The notes beneath the pieces are model-generated. The model ran no database searches. It was not told the origin of the DNA and saw only the letters and a list, made by a program, of their open reading frames with translations. The translations under genes and the position numbers were made by a program. From DAORHV01 sp964458645 (GTDB lineage Bacteria > Patescibacteriota > Gracilibacteria > Peribacterales > Peribacteraceae), in assembly GCA_964458645.1 (NCBI GenBank), contig CAYWJU010000011.1:1-57064 (forward strand): a stretch of DNA of 57,064 nt. Direction: 5' to 3'. Positions 1 through 8,344 of the stretch are shown in pieces (positions within the stretch are counted from its first letter, which is position 1; the number at the start of each line of letters is the position of its first letter).

Positions 1-1
1 G

Positions 2-1267
2 CGCTCCAAAGATGAAAGCCCTGCCAAGTGCGTGCATTTCGGCACCTGCGGCGGGTGTGTGTGGCAGAACCTCTCCTACAACAAGCAGATTCAATACAAG
101 GAGGACATTGTCCGCGAAACACTGGAGCACCTCACCCCGGCCGACGCAGCCGTACGCAAGCAGCTTCCCGGCCGCGTCCTTGGCATTATCCCCAGTCCGC
201 AGGTTTTCAACTATCGCAACAAACTGGAGATGACCTTCGGTTATGCCACCATGCGCGTGGAAGAGAAGCCGCCGAAGGTTCCGGGTGGCAAGCCGCAGCG
301 CATCCACTTCGACGAAAATCCCGGCATCGGCTTTCACATGGCCAAAGAGTGGTCGACCATTCTGCCGGTGACCGAGTGTCACTTGTACGACGAGCAACTG
401 CCGGCGCTTCTTTCCGACGTGAATCGTTTCATGAAAGAGACGGGCTTGCCGGTCTACAATCCCAAGACGCACCGCGGCATGCTGCGTAACCTGATTCTGC
501 GTCGCGGCGTACATACGAACGAACAAATGATCTGTTTCGTGGTTCAGGCTCGCAAGAAGGAATTGGAGCCGCTGTTCCAGAAGTTCATGCGTTTTGCCGG
601 GCGACCCAATTTGAAGTCGCTGCTTATCGTCGAGCACTTCGGACTGAACGACAAACCCGAGATGCCGAAAATCCACACGTTGGTGGGCGAGCCGTCCATC
701 CGCGAGCGCTTGTTCGATCTTACGTTCGACATCTCTCCGTTCTCGTTTTTCCAGACCAACACGCTGGCAACCGAGAAGTTGTACGCAGCCGTGGCCGCCG
801 CAGCCGACTTATCCGGTCGCGACACCGTCCTGGATGCCTACTGCGGTATGGGCACCATTGGTCAGTACTTGGCTCGCTTCTGCGAGAAAGTCGTTGGAAT
901 CGAGTCCCATCCGTCGGCAATTGAAGATGCGCTCAAGAGCGCCGGTCGTAACCGTATCGGCAACATCAGCTTCTACAAAGGGCGCGTCGAGCAAGTGCTG
1001 CACAGTCAGTTGAAACCAGGCGGCAAATACAAGTTCAACGTCATCGTGGTCGACCCGCCTCGCGTCGGTCTGCATCCGCAGGCACTGGAGTCCATCATCA
1101 CGCATCGTCCAGAGAAGATTGTGTATGTGTCATGCAATGCGGCCACGTTCGCTCGTGATTTAGGCGAGTTGCTGAAGAGCGGTTACGAGTTGCGCACCGT
1201 ACAGCCGGTGGACATGTTCCCGCACACGGCACACATCGAGCTGGTAGCGCTGCTGCACAGAAAATAA
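2..1267 (+). CDS. rlmD: 23S rRNA (uracil-C5)-methyltransferase, RlmD/RumA type (5' end outside window)
   Basis: This SAM-dependent enzyme methylates C5 of a uracil in 23S rRNA. The frame is open to the left edge, so the true start and the N-terminal TRAM domain are missing. The first visible residues already contain the iron-sulfur motif: a Cys at 29-31, then CGGC six residues later. A GTG start at 32 would cut off the first cluster cysteine and is rejected. Further family signatures are the SAM loop DAYCGMGTIG, the DPPRVG motif, the catalytic Cys in YVSCNAATFARDL and the closing HIELVALL. The stop codon is followed directly by an array of 9-bp repeats. RlmD and the dual-specificity RlmCD enzyme cannot be told apart here. 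Confidence 0.93.
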   Translation, partial: RSKDESPAKCVHFGTCGGCVWQNLSYNKQIQYKEDIVRETLEHLTPADAAVRKQLPGRVLGIIPSPQVFNYRNKLEMTFGYATMRVEEKPPKVPGGKPQRIHFDENPGIGFHMAKEWSTILPVTECHLYDEQLPALLSDVNRFMKETGLPVYNPKTHRGMLRNLILRRGVHTNEQMICFVVQARKKELEPLFQKFMRFAGRPNLKSLLIVEHFGLNDKPEMPKIHTLVGEPSIRERLFDLTFDISPFSFFQTNTLATEKLYAAVAAAADLSGRDTVLDAYCGMGTIGQYLARFCEKVVGIESHPSAIEDALKSAGRNRIGNISFYKGRVEQVLHSQLKPGGKYKFNVIVVDPPRVGLHPQALESIITHRPEKIVYVSCNAATFARDLGELLKSGYELRTVQPVDMFPHTAHIELVALLHRK

Positions 1268-1354
1268 GATTCCGAAGAATCCAAAGAAACCAAAGAGTCC
1301 AAGGAGGGCTGCATTTCCTCGGACTCGTCGGAATCCTTGGTTTCTTTGAACTCC
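1268..1354. repeat. Inverted 9-bp degenerate repeat array after the stop codon
   Basis: Four units of the form GANNCCRAR lie at 1268-1303 (GATTCCGAA, GAATCCAAA, GAAACCAAA, GAGTCCAAG). Four units in the opposite orientation lie at 1319-1354. The two halves can fold into a hairpin: 1282-1300 pairs with 1330-1348 at 17 of 19 positions, including 12 consecutive pairs. The array begins on the base after the rlmD stop codon. A related array follows pyrD at 45303-45360. There is no T-run, so this is not a standard terminator. Confidence 0.7.
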
Positions 1355-1404
1355 CGCAAGAGTGATCCTTGGCTTGCGCCGACCTTCGTCGTACCCTGAG
1401 CCTC

Positions 1405-1848
1405 GTGCATCGCATCCATCTCGTCACCGTCGGCAAAATCAAAACGTCGTGGATTAAAGAAGGTTGCGAGCTGTATGCCGAACGTCTTTCGCATTTGTGT
1501 GATTTCCGTCCCAAGGTACTTACAGCCGGCCGGTCCGAAGAAGAGGATGAACGCATTCAGGCGGCCGTTGAAAAAGCCGAAGGCAAGGTGGTGTTGCTCG
1601 ATGAACGCGGACGAGAAATGGATTCCACGCAATTCGCAGGTTGGCTTGGGCTCCACCGCGACCGTGGCCAAACAGTGACATTCGTCATTGGTGGTGCGTA
1701 CGGTTTCTCCGATGCGTTGCGAGCCAAGAAGCTCGATTCCATTGCGCTGAGCAGCATGACGTTCACGCATGAACTGGCGCAATTGGTGTTCGTTGAACAG
1801 CTCTACCGCGCACACGGCATATTGGCCGGGAGCGGGTATCACCATTAA
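1405..1848 (+). CDS. rlmH: 23S rRNA pseudouridine-1915 N3-methyltransferase RlmH
   Basis: RlmH is a SPOUT-class enzyme that methylates pseudouridine 1915 in helix 69 of 23S rRNA on assembled ribosomes. The protein has 147 residues, close to the usual 155. It shows the opening pattern HLVTVGKIK, the middle LLDERG, the knot motif FVIGGAYGF and the C-terminal tail YRAHGILAGSGYHH. I chose the GTG at 1405 because the promoter TTGGCT-17-TACCCT (1369-1397) ends 7 bases before it, which predicts a leaderless message. A TTG start at 1369 would lie inside the -35 box. Confidence 0.95.
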   Translation: MHRIHLVTVGKIKTSWIKEGCELYAERLSHLCDFRPKVLTAGRSEEEDERIQAAVEKAEGKVVLLDERGREMDSTQFAGWLGLHRDRGQTVTFVIGGAYGFSDALRAKKLDSIALSSMTFTHELAQLVFVEQLYRAHGILAGSGYHH

Positions 1849-1967
1849 AACGCTCTGCAACATGCCGCCTGCTTCGTCAGTAGCGCCAAGCGTTTTATTC
1901 GATGTATGTCGAATACGTCTCACAAAACTTTGGCTTGCCTCCTCGCATGCGTCGATTGTGAGAGCGT

Positions 1968-2573
1968 TTACTGTTGTTCCGGCGCGATAGCCGGCGCAGC
2001 AGGCGCTGTCACTGCCGGGGGCACATGATGCGATTCTCGACGGCGATGATAATGCGAGACGGCGTCGGCGATGGTATCGGCAACGTCCGCAGCGTTCGGA
2101 ATAAAGTTCAGCAGGATTGCCGCGCCCTCTCCTTCTTTCAGGCTGAAGCGAACGCGTCCGAACGGGAACAAGTTGAGTAACTGTGTCTCAGCTTCGACGC
2201 TGGCGAAGTTTTCCAGGTTGATCTGCTTCACGGTTTGGCGAAAGATCGTTCCTTGATCCACGATGATGACCTTGTCGGAAAGAACGTCGATGAAATCGTA
2301 GCGCCACTCAACGTAGCGTTTGAGCGCAGGCCACAGCACGAATGGAATGAAGAGCACAGCCGTAACGCCAATGTCCCATTCCAGGGTGATGGGCGTGTAT
2401 TCGTATGCCAAGACCGCCAATGTGATCAATACAATGCCAATGAGCAGCTGCCATAATACCGACAGCCAGAATTTCAGCGGATGAAATTGGGTCGTGAGGA
2501 TCAACTGATCTCCCGGGTCCAAGTAGCGTTTCCGGATTTTCTCGATGCTGGTTTCCAGTGCGAAGAACTGCAT
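1968..2573 (-). CDS. Membrane protein with bacterial PH domain (YdbS-like)
   Basis: The product has 201 residues. Two hydrophobic helices (about residues 33-55 and 68-85) are followed by a bacterial PH-like (bPH2) domain with the typical stretch SDKVIIVDQGTIFRQTVKQI and the later NLENFASVEAE. It is probably an inner-membrane protein with its PH domain in the cytoplasm. The C-terminus is a Pro/Ala-rich tail. The -10 TAGCAT (2580-2585) lies 6 bases before the ATG, so the gene fits the leaderless class. The biochemical role is unknown. Confidence 0.75.
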   Translation of the reverse strand: MQFFALETSIEKIRKRYLDPGDQLILTTQFHPLKFWLSVLWQLLIGIVLITLAVLAYEYTPITLEWDIGVTAVLFIPFVLWPALKRYVEWRYDFIDVLSDKVIIVDQGTIFRQTVKQINLENFASVEAETQLLNLFPFGRVRFSLKEGEGAAILLNFIPNAADVADTIADAVSHYHRRRESHHVPPAVTAPAAPAIAPEQQ

Positions 2574-2621
2574 GGCGTCATGCTACAGCAGCCTTGTGGC
2601 CGCGTGCCAGCAGTACGGCAC

Positions 2622-2792
2622 CTAGATGATTTGGTACACCACGATGTGCATGGGGCTGCCATGCGATTGCGCCTCTTGCTGGTTCATGTGCTCGCCGGTA
2701 TTTGTTGCATGTGCGTAGATCGATGCGTTGGCGGCGATGATGACGACTGCGGAGGCGATCGTAATGCCCAGCGTACGAAGTGAGAAAGACAT
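2622..2792 (-). CDS. Small membrane-anchored or secreted protein (56 aa), unknown
   Basis: This short ORF encodes 56 residues. Residues 1-26 look like a signal anchor or signal peptide (MSFSLRTLGITIASAVVIIA then ANASIYAHA). A short polar tail rich in Gln, His and Met follows. A -10-like TACGAT lies upstream at about 2816-2821, and the bases before the ATG are pyrimidine-rich (CTTCCCTGCATTCC), as in many leadered genes here. It lies between a PH-domain gene on the same strand and a divergent gene. I do not recognise a family. Confidence 0.5.
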   Translation of the reverse strand: MSFSLRTLGITIASAVVIIAANASIYAHATNTGEHMNQQEAQSHGSPMHIVVYQII

Positions 2793-2892
2793 GGAATGCA
2801 GGGAAGAACAGCTTCATCGTATGGCGTGAAGATAAAGACCGGATTAAGAAGATTTTTGGCTTCTGCTAGCTACGAAGACAACTTTTCGTATA

Positions 2893-2921
2893 TTGATATA
2901 TTTAAAATATTGTTGTATAAT
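2893..2921 (+). promoter_or_regulatory. Near-consensus sigma-70 promoter of a near-leaderless gene
   Basis: The -35 is TTGATA (2893-2898), followed by a 17-bp spacer and the -10 TATAAT (2916-2921). The predicted start point is about 2928, only a few bases before the ATG at 2932. This is the best match to consensus in the window, in an AT-rich stretch. Confidence 0.8.
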
Positions 2922-2931
2922 ATTCTTTAGT

Positions 2932-4104
2932 ATGCAGCCGAGAAATGAGCTCAACGACAACGAGGGAGAAATTGATACCGGACCTCCGCCTCTTGCGCTG
3001 GAGGTCGGACATCACGATCTCATGGCTGCCATGGCTGAGCAGTATCGTTCCCTCCTTGGAGCTGTACCGGCGGATGTGAATACAGCACGGCAATGGCCGA
3101 CTCCCACACCGGAGTCATTGCTGCCGCTGGCGCAACAGTTTGCCGAAGCTTCGGGGTGTGAGGTGGAATGCACTGGGGCGAACGAGTTGGGTTGCCAATT
3201 CACGTACGCACGCAATCGCTATGGCGATCCTCGGGATGTGCGGATACAGCAGGTGATTGCCGAATTGCGCGCTCTTGGCATCGGCTCCGTTCGTCATGTC
3301 GATTTCGCCGACAACATCGATTTCGTCATTCCGTTGGCCGACGGCCGCCAAACGCAGTGGTTTTTCCAGGGGTCGCAGCAGGCCCGTGAAGCGCGACGCT
3401 TTTTCAACGGTCCTGGACTAGAACTTTGGCAGCGCTACCACCTGCGATTTCACGAACAAATGGAAGGCGGACGCTATTGTTATTGGCAGCCCCCCGACGC
3501 CGAGCCGCTGTCGCAGGCGCTGGATGACCTGGGTGTCGCCGTGTATTACACCGAAGACGGATTCTTCGCTGAATTCGCTGGTCGTGATTACGACTTCTGG
3601 CTGATTGCCGAACACCCTGATGTCATGCGTCATCAGCGCGATGAAGGTCTGAAAGCCGGCTTACGTCGCGAGGCGCGAATCCGCGAAGCATTGCCACCCG
3701 TGCCCGCAGGACGCATTCGGATGTTTCGCGGGATCGTCGGTCCGTATGTAGAACGCGCGCCACTCACTCCTGCAGAGCAGCAGGAGTTTCAGGCATTCTT
3801 TCGTGATGACGTGCATTGGGAGTCCCTGACCGAGGACGAAATCCTTCGTTTCGGCGAACTGCGCGGGCGTGCAACCGGGCAAATGGCCACGCCGGATTTG
3901 AGCGATGTGTTGCATCAATATGCCGTGGGGCCCGATGCGAGCCTGCTATATGCCGATGTGACGCCGGAGGCGTTTGAGCAGTACCGCGACGCAAATGCGC
4001 CGTCTGCCATATTCAGCGGTTATTCGACGTTCCCACCCGGATTCATTCAGTGGAATGCTGTCCGGCTTGCCGATGTCGATATCGCCGAAAGCGACCCGGC
4101 GTAG
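2932..4104 (+). CDS. Uncharacterised protein, possible C-terminal ADP-ribosyltransferase-like fold
   Basis: The protein has 390 residues, is soluble by composition, and has no signal peptide or membrane helix. The TTG start at 2893 is rejected because it lies in the -35 box, so ATG 2932 is used. I recognise no family with certainty. The C-terminal third has RIRMFRG, a later Tyr- and Glu-rich stretch and LLYADVTPEAFEQY. This order of an Arg in a YRG-like motif followed by a beta strand and ADV resembles distant ADP-ribosyltransferase folds. That is only a pattern impression. It is transcribed alone from a strong promoter and ends 45 bases before the next gene. Confidence 0.55.
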   Translation: MQPRNELNDNEGEIDTGPPPLALEVGHHDLMAAMAEQYRSLLGAVPADVNTARQWPTPTPESLLPLAQQFAEASGCEVECTGANELGCQFTYARNRYGDPRDVRIQQVIAELRALGIGSVRHVDFADNIDFVIPLADGRQTQWFFQGSQQAREARRFFNGPGLELWQRYHLRFHEQMEGGRYCYWQPPDAEPLSQALDDLGVAVYYTEDGFFAEFAGRDYDFWLIAEHPDVMRHQRDEGLKAGLRREARIREALPPVPAGRIRMFRGIVGPYVERAPLTPAEQQEFQAFFRDDVHWESLTEDEILRFGELRGRATGQMATPDLSDVLHQYAVGPDASLLYADVTPEAFEQYRDANAPSAIFSGYSTFPPGFIQWNAVRLADVDIAESDPA

Positions 4105-4149
4105 CGTATGCAATACATCGGATGAAATTCGTGGCACAATGATGGAGTC

Positions 4150-5370
4150 ATGGGACTGTTCTCTGCCAAACGCTCGGCACAGCCGACTTCTTCGGATGTC
4201 GATTTCGGCTATCTGCCCGCCGGAAAAATCTATGCGGATACCGCCTGTCAAACATTGCGACCGCAGTGCGTCATCGAGGCCGAGTCCGCGTACTACACGC
4301 AAAACAACGCCTGCGGCGGACGCGTGAAATACGGTTGGGGGCGCACCGTCGATGCAGAGGTTCAGGCTGCGCGTGCCGGCATTCTCGACATGCTCGGCGT
4401 GTCGTCCAAAGACTATGCGGTGGCGTTCACGCTGAACACGACGTACGGCATTAATATCGTTTTGCAGCAGTTGCCCGAGAAGCGTTTTGCACGGATCGTT
4501 ACGTCGACCATCGAGCACAACTCGGTGTTCTTGCCGTCGCAAACATGGGCCAAACGTCATGCTGCCGAACGAATCGTGCTGGAACGCGCTGACGATGGAT
4601 CGTTGCTGTACGAAGCCGGACAGCTGCAAGATGCGGTCGTGTTGGTGAACACGACGTCGAATATCGACGGACGCGGCTTGCCGAATGCCAAGCAGCTGGC
4701 GGCCGATGTGCATGCCGGCGGGGGAATCTTGCTTCTGGATGCGGCGCAAACATTCGCTCACGGACTGGGTTCGTTACAGGGCGTAGCATTCGATGCGTTG
4801 TTCGGATCGGGCCATAAAATGTACGGACCAAGCATCGGCTTCGTCGTGATTCGTCGTGAGTTACTGCGTTCATTGGAGTACTTCCTCGTCGGCGGAGGAA
4901 CGGTATCCGATGTCGATCGCGACAGTGCCACGTCGTTGCTCGGCGATACGGAGCAAGAACATGCCGCACTTGAGCTCGGCTTACAGAACTGGGGTGGCAT
5001 TGTGGGTTTGCGCAAAGCAATCGATTGGCTGAACGGCTGGAAGCGCGACGGAACAACGCGCGAGGCATATGAAACGGCATTGGCCGAGCGTCTGTTTGCA
5101 GCGCTGAAGAACATACCTAAGGCACATGTGGTGAATGCAGCCGCCAGTCCCATCGTCAGCCTATGGGCCGACGGTATCGATGCGCATCGCCTGGCGTTAT
5201 TCTTGGATGAAGCCGGTGTCATGTGTCGCAGCGGACACTTCTGCTGTCATTATGAATTGGCGCATCGTCGCAAGCTCCCGCCGCTGGTGCGGCTCTCACT
5301 CGGGTTGCAGAACACGCCGGAGCAGGTCGATCGTCTGGCTGCCATTCTTTCTCGTATCCTCAGCGCGTAA
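4150..5370 (+). CDS. Class V aminotransferase, cysteine desulfurase-like (SufS/CsdA type)
   Basis: This PLP enzyme has 406 residues. Asp197 in LLLDAAQTFAH should bind the pyridine nitrogen of PLP, and Lys223 in GSGHKMYGP should form the Schiff base. A Cys in the loop MCRSGHFCCH (Cys365 or Cys366) matches the position of the SufS persulfide cysteine. The likely role is sulfur release from cysteine for iron-sulfur clusters or thio-modified RNA. No suf or isc genes are nearby. The ATG follows an extended -10-like TGGCACAAT by 9 bases. The next gene starts 2 bases after the stop, so the two are co-transcribed. Confidence 0.85.
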   Translation: MGLFSAKRSAQPTSSDVDFGYLPAGKIYADTACQTLRPQCVIEAESAYYTQNNACGGRVKYGWGRTVDAEVQAARAGILDMLGVSSKDYAVAFTLNTTYGINIVLQQLPEKRFARIVTSTIEHNSVFLPSQTWAKRHAAERIVLERADDGSLLYEAGQLQDAVVLVNTTSNIDGRGLPNAKQLAADVHAGGGILLLDAAQTFAHGLGSLQGVAFDALFGSGHKMYGPSIGFVVIRRELLRSLEYFLVGGGTVSDVDRDSATSLLGDTEQEHAALELGLQNWGGIVGLRKAIDWLNGWKRDGTTREAYETALAERLFAALKNIPKAHVVNAAASPIVSLWADGIDAHRLALFLDEAGVMCRSGHFCCHYELAHRRKLPPLVRLSLGLQNTPEQVDRLAAILSRILSA

Positions 5371-5372
5371 CC

Positions 5373-6446
5373 ATGTTCTGCATCGCCGCCTTCATCGTCT
5401 TCGCAGTGCTTGCACTGTTCTCGGCACGCTATCGGCCGCTGGCCGGCAAAGCGTGGTATTGCGTGTGGCGGCGCGTCACCTTTCGTCCGTGCGATATTGC
5501 ATTCGGCGATGAACTGAAAGCACGCATCTTGGCGAAGGTCGTCGTGCGTTGGCCCACGCTCGTGCGCCCCATCGATCGCTCGCTTGATTGGTTGGCATTT
5601 GCGTTCGTTGCACTCAGCATTTGGAGCCTTGTCGCGGTTGCCAATTCCGGTTTGAATCTGTGGGTGTACGACACCTGCGATCCCAGCAGCGCAGAATCGT
5701 GCTCACTGTCCGGCGAAGCGTGCGGCGTGCAGCAGGCGTCGTTGTCGCTTGGTGATGCCATTGCCCAGAACAAACTTGGGGAGTGGGCCTTGGCGCCGAT
5801 CGCAGGATTCGCCGACACGCTCTCACGCATTCCCGACCGACTGAAGACATGGGACCCGGAGCAGTTCTTCGGACCGACCGCTACATTTGCTCGTCCACGC
5901 GATGCTGCCAAACCGTACGCGTTGGAAATTATCGATCCCAGTTGCCAATTTTGCCGGAAGGTCACGAAAAATCTCAATGTTGCCGGCGCACTGGATACGC
6001 ACAACGTCAGTTACCTGCTGTACCCCATTCCGCTGCCCGAAGGCGGCACAAAGTTCCCGCATTCCATGCTCATGGCGTCGTACATAGAGGCTGCCAAACT
6101 GGTTCCGCTCAGTAACAGCGGCGGCATCGGCGGCGACTGGCGCTTGCTGGAAGCAATGTTCGCCGATGCAGCATCCGGTGCAACTGTCTCCATGCAAGAA
6201 AAATTTGTGATTGGTTTTACCGCAACGCAAGCCGAAGAACAACTGCAGATACTTGTGCGCGAGGTGGGCTACGACGAAGCCCAACTGCAGCGCATTACCA
6301 CGCTTGCGGCATCTCCTGAAGTCGCCCATTCATTGGCAGAGCAGCGCATGATCGTGGAGGAGAAAGTACGCACGATCAAAATCCCCACGCTCATGATCAA
6401 CGGGCGCCGTTTTGACCGGGTCGTGGATGCGAGCGCCCTGCGTTAA
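5373..6446 (+). CDS. Membrane-anchored thioredoxin-fold (DsbA/DsbG-like) protein
   Basis: The protein has 357 residues. Two hydrophobic segments lie near the N-terminus (about 1-17 and 72-92). The C-terminal half is a thioredoxin fold with the active site CQFC (Cys191-Cys194) in a DPSCQFCRK context and a late cis-proline segment IKIPTLMINGRRF. Several cysteines in the segment after the second helix could form disulfides outside the cell. It probably handles thiol-disulfide exchange at the membrane. It lies 2 bases after the cysteine desulfurase-like gene, so a sulfur-transfer link is possible but not shown. Confidence 0.75.
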   Translation: MFCIAAFIVFAVLALFSARYRPLAGKAWYCVWRRVTFRPCDIAFGDELKARILAKVVVRWPTLVRPIDRSLDWLAFAFVALSIWSLVAVANSGLNLWVYDTCDPSSAESCSLSGEACGVQQASLSLGDAIAQNKLGEWALAPIAGFADTLSRIPDRLKTWDPEQFFGPTATFARPRDAAKPYALEIIDPSCQFCRKVTKNLNVAGALDTHNVSYLLYPIPLPEGGTKFPHSMLMASYIEAAKLVPLSNSGGIGGDWRLLEAMFADAASGATVSMQEKFVIGFTATQAEEQLQILVREVGYDEAQLQRITTLAASPEVAHSLAEQRMIVEEKVRTIKIPTLMINGRRFDRVVDASALR

Positions 6447-6488
6447 GTACTTGCCATAAGGCTTTTGGCCTGCTTGGATGTCCGACCC

Positions 6489-7097
6489 ATGAACATTCCC
6501 GGTTCCCCACCACACCAGCCTGCGGTCTTGCCAGAGTTTCTGGAAGGTCCTGCTTTACCGGGATTGCTTCATATTCCGGGGTTCGTATCGCCTGCTGAAC
6601 AACAGGTATTGGTCGATGCACTGCGTACACGTCGCAAGCGCCGGCTGATGAAAGAAGAACATTGCGATATTGATTTGGTGTTGCCGCATCTCTCGCCACC
6701 CGAGCTCATCGCCATGGAAGCCAGGGTGTCTGCGCTCGGCATACTCACCGGGGGGAATCGCATCACCCATGTGAAATGGTATCGATTCGGCAAAGGTATA
6801 CCGGACCATGTCGATCGGGAGGAGATTGATCAGGCTGCCATTCTGACGCTCGGAGCAGGTTGCGTCGTGGAGTTCCGTCGTAGGCTGGGGGACTGCGTTG
6901 CCGCCCGATTACGGGTGCGCCCCGGCGACCTTTATGTCATGAGCGGAGAGGTGCGCGAGTACGTCCACGGTATTCAGGATGGCGCATCCGATACATTCGG
7001 CGGCGTTGTGTACCCGCGTGAAGGAGCACGTGCAGCACTCATCTTCAATACGCTGCGCAAGCAGTCCGATGCTGCGGAACATGCAACAACGTGCTAG
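6489..7097 (+). CDS. AlkB-like 2-oxoglutarate/Fe(II) dioxygenase
   Basis: The product has 202 residues. It shows the AlkB-type core: WYRFGKGIPDHVD with the HxD iron ligands, then ILTLGAGCVVEFRR, RVRPGDLYVMSG, the distal His in REYVHGI, and the late Arg in ARAALIFNTLR that binds 2-oxoglutarate. AlkB proteins remove alkyl groups from DNA or RNA bases, and some act on proteins. Substrate choice cannot be read here. ATG 6489 fits a weak promoter TTGCCA-17-TTGGAT (6451-6479). The TAG stop forms the first three bases of the -10 of the next gene. Confidence 0.8.
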   Translation: MNIPGSPPHQPAVLPEFLEGPALPGLLHIPGFVSPAEQQVLVDALRTRRKRRLMKEEHCDIDLVLPHLSPPELIAMEARVSALGILTGGNRITHVKWYRFGKGIPDHVDREEIDQAAILTLGAGCVVEFRRRLGDCVAARLRVRPGDLYVMSGEVREYVHGIQDGASDTFGGVVYPREGARAALIFNTLRKQSDAAEHATTC

Positions 7098-7108
7098 TCT
7101 AGTTGCCC

Positions 7109-8290
7109 ATGCAGTTCTACCCCGTCCTCACCGTTAAATCGACCGGCGAAATTCACCTGCGCAACAGGCATCACGCCATTTTTCAGTCGGCCATTACCTC
7201 GCCGCCGGCCGCCGAGGACGGCAGCATCGTGGAAGTGAAGAGCGTAAAAGGGGAGTTCCTGTGCTACGCCACCTACAACAGCGAAGCCTACATTTGCGGT
7301 CGCGCCATCGCATTCGACCGCGGCGACCCCATGGAGACCCTGCGTCGCAACATCTCGCGCGCAGTTGCCATGCGCAAGTCGCTGGCCGGTACCGAGGACA
7401 CCAACTGCTGGCGGCTCATCAACGCCGAGGGCGACGGCATCCCGGGACTCATCGTGGATCAGTACGGCGACATCATCGTCATGCAGCTCACGACCATGGG
7501 CATGGACAAGCTGCGCGACTGGATCGCCGACTTGCTGTTCGGTTTGTGCAAACCCAAGGCCGTGTTCGAGAAGTCCACCGGCGGCTCGCGCAAGAAGGAA
7601 GGACTTGAGCCGAAAGAGGGCTGGGTGAAGGGCGAAGGCCCGGCGAAGTTCGAAGTGAAGGAGCGCGGACTGAAGTACGTCATCGACATCGCCGGCAGCC
7701 AGAAGACCGGCTTCTTTTTGGATCAGCGCGAGATGCGCACGCTGGTGCGCACGTACGCCAAAGGCCGCACGGTTCTCGACTGCTGCAGCTACGTCGGCGG
7801 CTTCTCGGTGAACGCACTCGCAGGTGGAGCACTCGCCGCCGATGCGGTGGACTACGACCAGGTCGCCATCGCACGTGCCAAGGAACACGTGAAGCTCAAC
7901 GGCCTGAACACCGAGGCATTCGGCGCCTATCCCAACGACACCTTCGAGTTCCTGCGCAAACGCCCCATGCCGCGCAAATACGACTTCATCGTGCTCGATC
8001 CGCCGGCGTTCGCCAAGCGCAGCACCGACCTGGAACCGGCCAAGAAGGCGTACACCGACATGAACCGCATGGCATTCGACATCCTGCCCGCCAACAGCCT
8101 GCTGCTCACCTGCTCGTGTTCGTACCAAATGGATCAGCAGCTGTTTCAGACCGCGATTTTCCACGCCGCCCGCCAAGCTAAGCGCTTCGTGCGCATCATC
8201 CAGCGTCACCGCCACGCCGTGGATCACCCGATCAACCTGTACCACCCTGAGGTCGATTACTTGAAGAGCTTGTTGCTGTGGGTGGAGTAA
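7109..8290 (+). CDS. Class I SAM methyltransferase, RlmI-like 23S rRNA (cytosine-C5) type
   Basis: The protein has 393 residues. The N-terminal PUA-like part starts VKSTGEIHLRNRHHAIF and carries the RlmI-type block WRLINAEGDGIPGLIVDQYG. The Rossmann domain has GFFLDQREMR, VLDCCSYVGGFSVNALAGGA as the SAM loop, VLDPPAFAK as motif IV and LLTCSCSY with the motif VI cysteine. This matches the RlmI/RlmK family that methylates cytosine 1962 of 23S rRNA. The residues around 150-175 are Lys/Glu-rich and look like an insertion. ATG 7109 lies 8 bases after the -10 TAGTCT (7095-7100), giving a leaderless message. Confidence 0.88.
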   Translation: MQFYPVLTVKSTGEIHLRNRHHAIFQSAITSPPAAEDGSIVEVKSVKGEFLCYATYNSEAYICGRAIAFDRGDPMETLRRNISRAVAMRKSLAGTEDTNCWRLINAEGDGIPGLIVDQYGDIIVMQLTTMGMDKLRDWIADLLFGLCKPKAVFEKSTGGSRKKEGLEPKEGWVKGEGPAKFEVKERGLKYVIDIAGSQKTGFFLDQREMRTLVRTYAKGRTVLDCCSYVGGFSVNALAGGALAADAVDYDQVAIARAKEHVKLNGLNTEAFGAYPNDTFEFLRKRPMPRKYDFIVLDPPAFAKRSTDLEPAKKAYTDMNRMAFDILPANSLLLTCSCSYQMDQQLFQTAIFHAARQAKRFVRIIQRHRHAVDHPINLYHPEVDYLKSLLLWVE

Positions 8291-8344
8291 GGCAGGTCAT
8301 TTTGCATTGCACGTAGCCTCTTCGCTGTTAGGTTCTTCTTGTTC

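Noticed and set aside
7094..8245. Long open frame (383 codons) on the minus strand
   Set aside because: It lies opposite the clear RlmI-like gene, has no promoter and its composition mirrors GC-rich codon bias.
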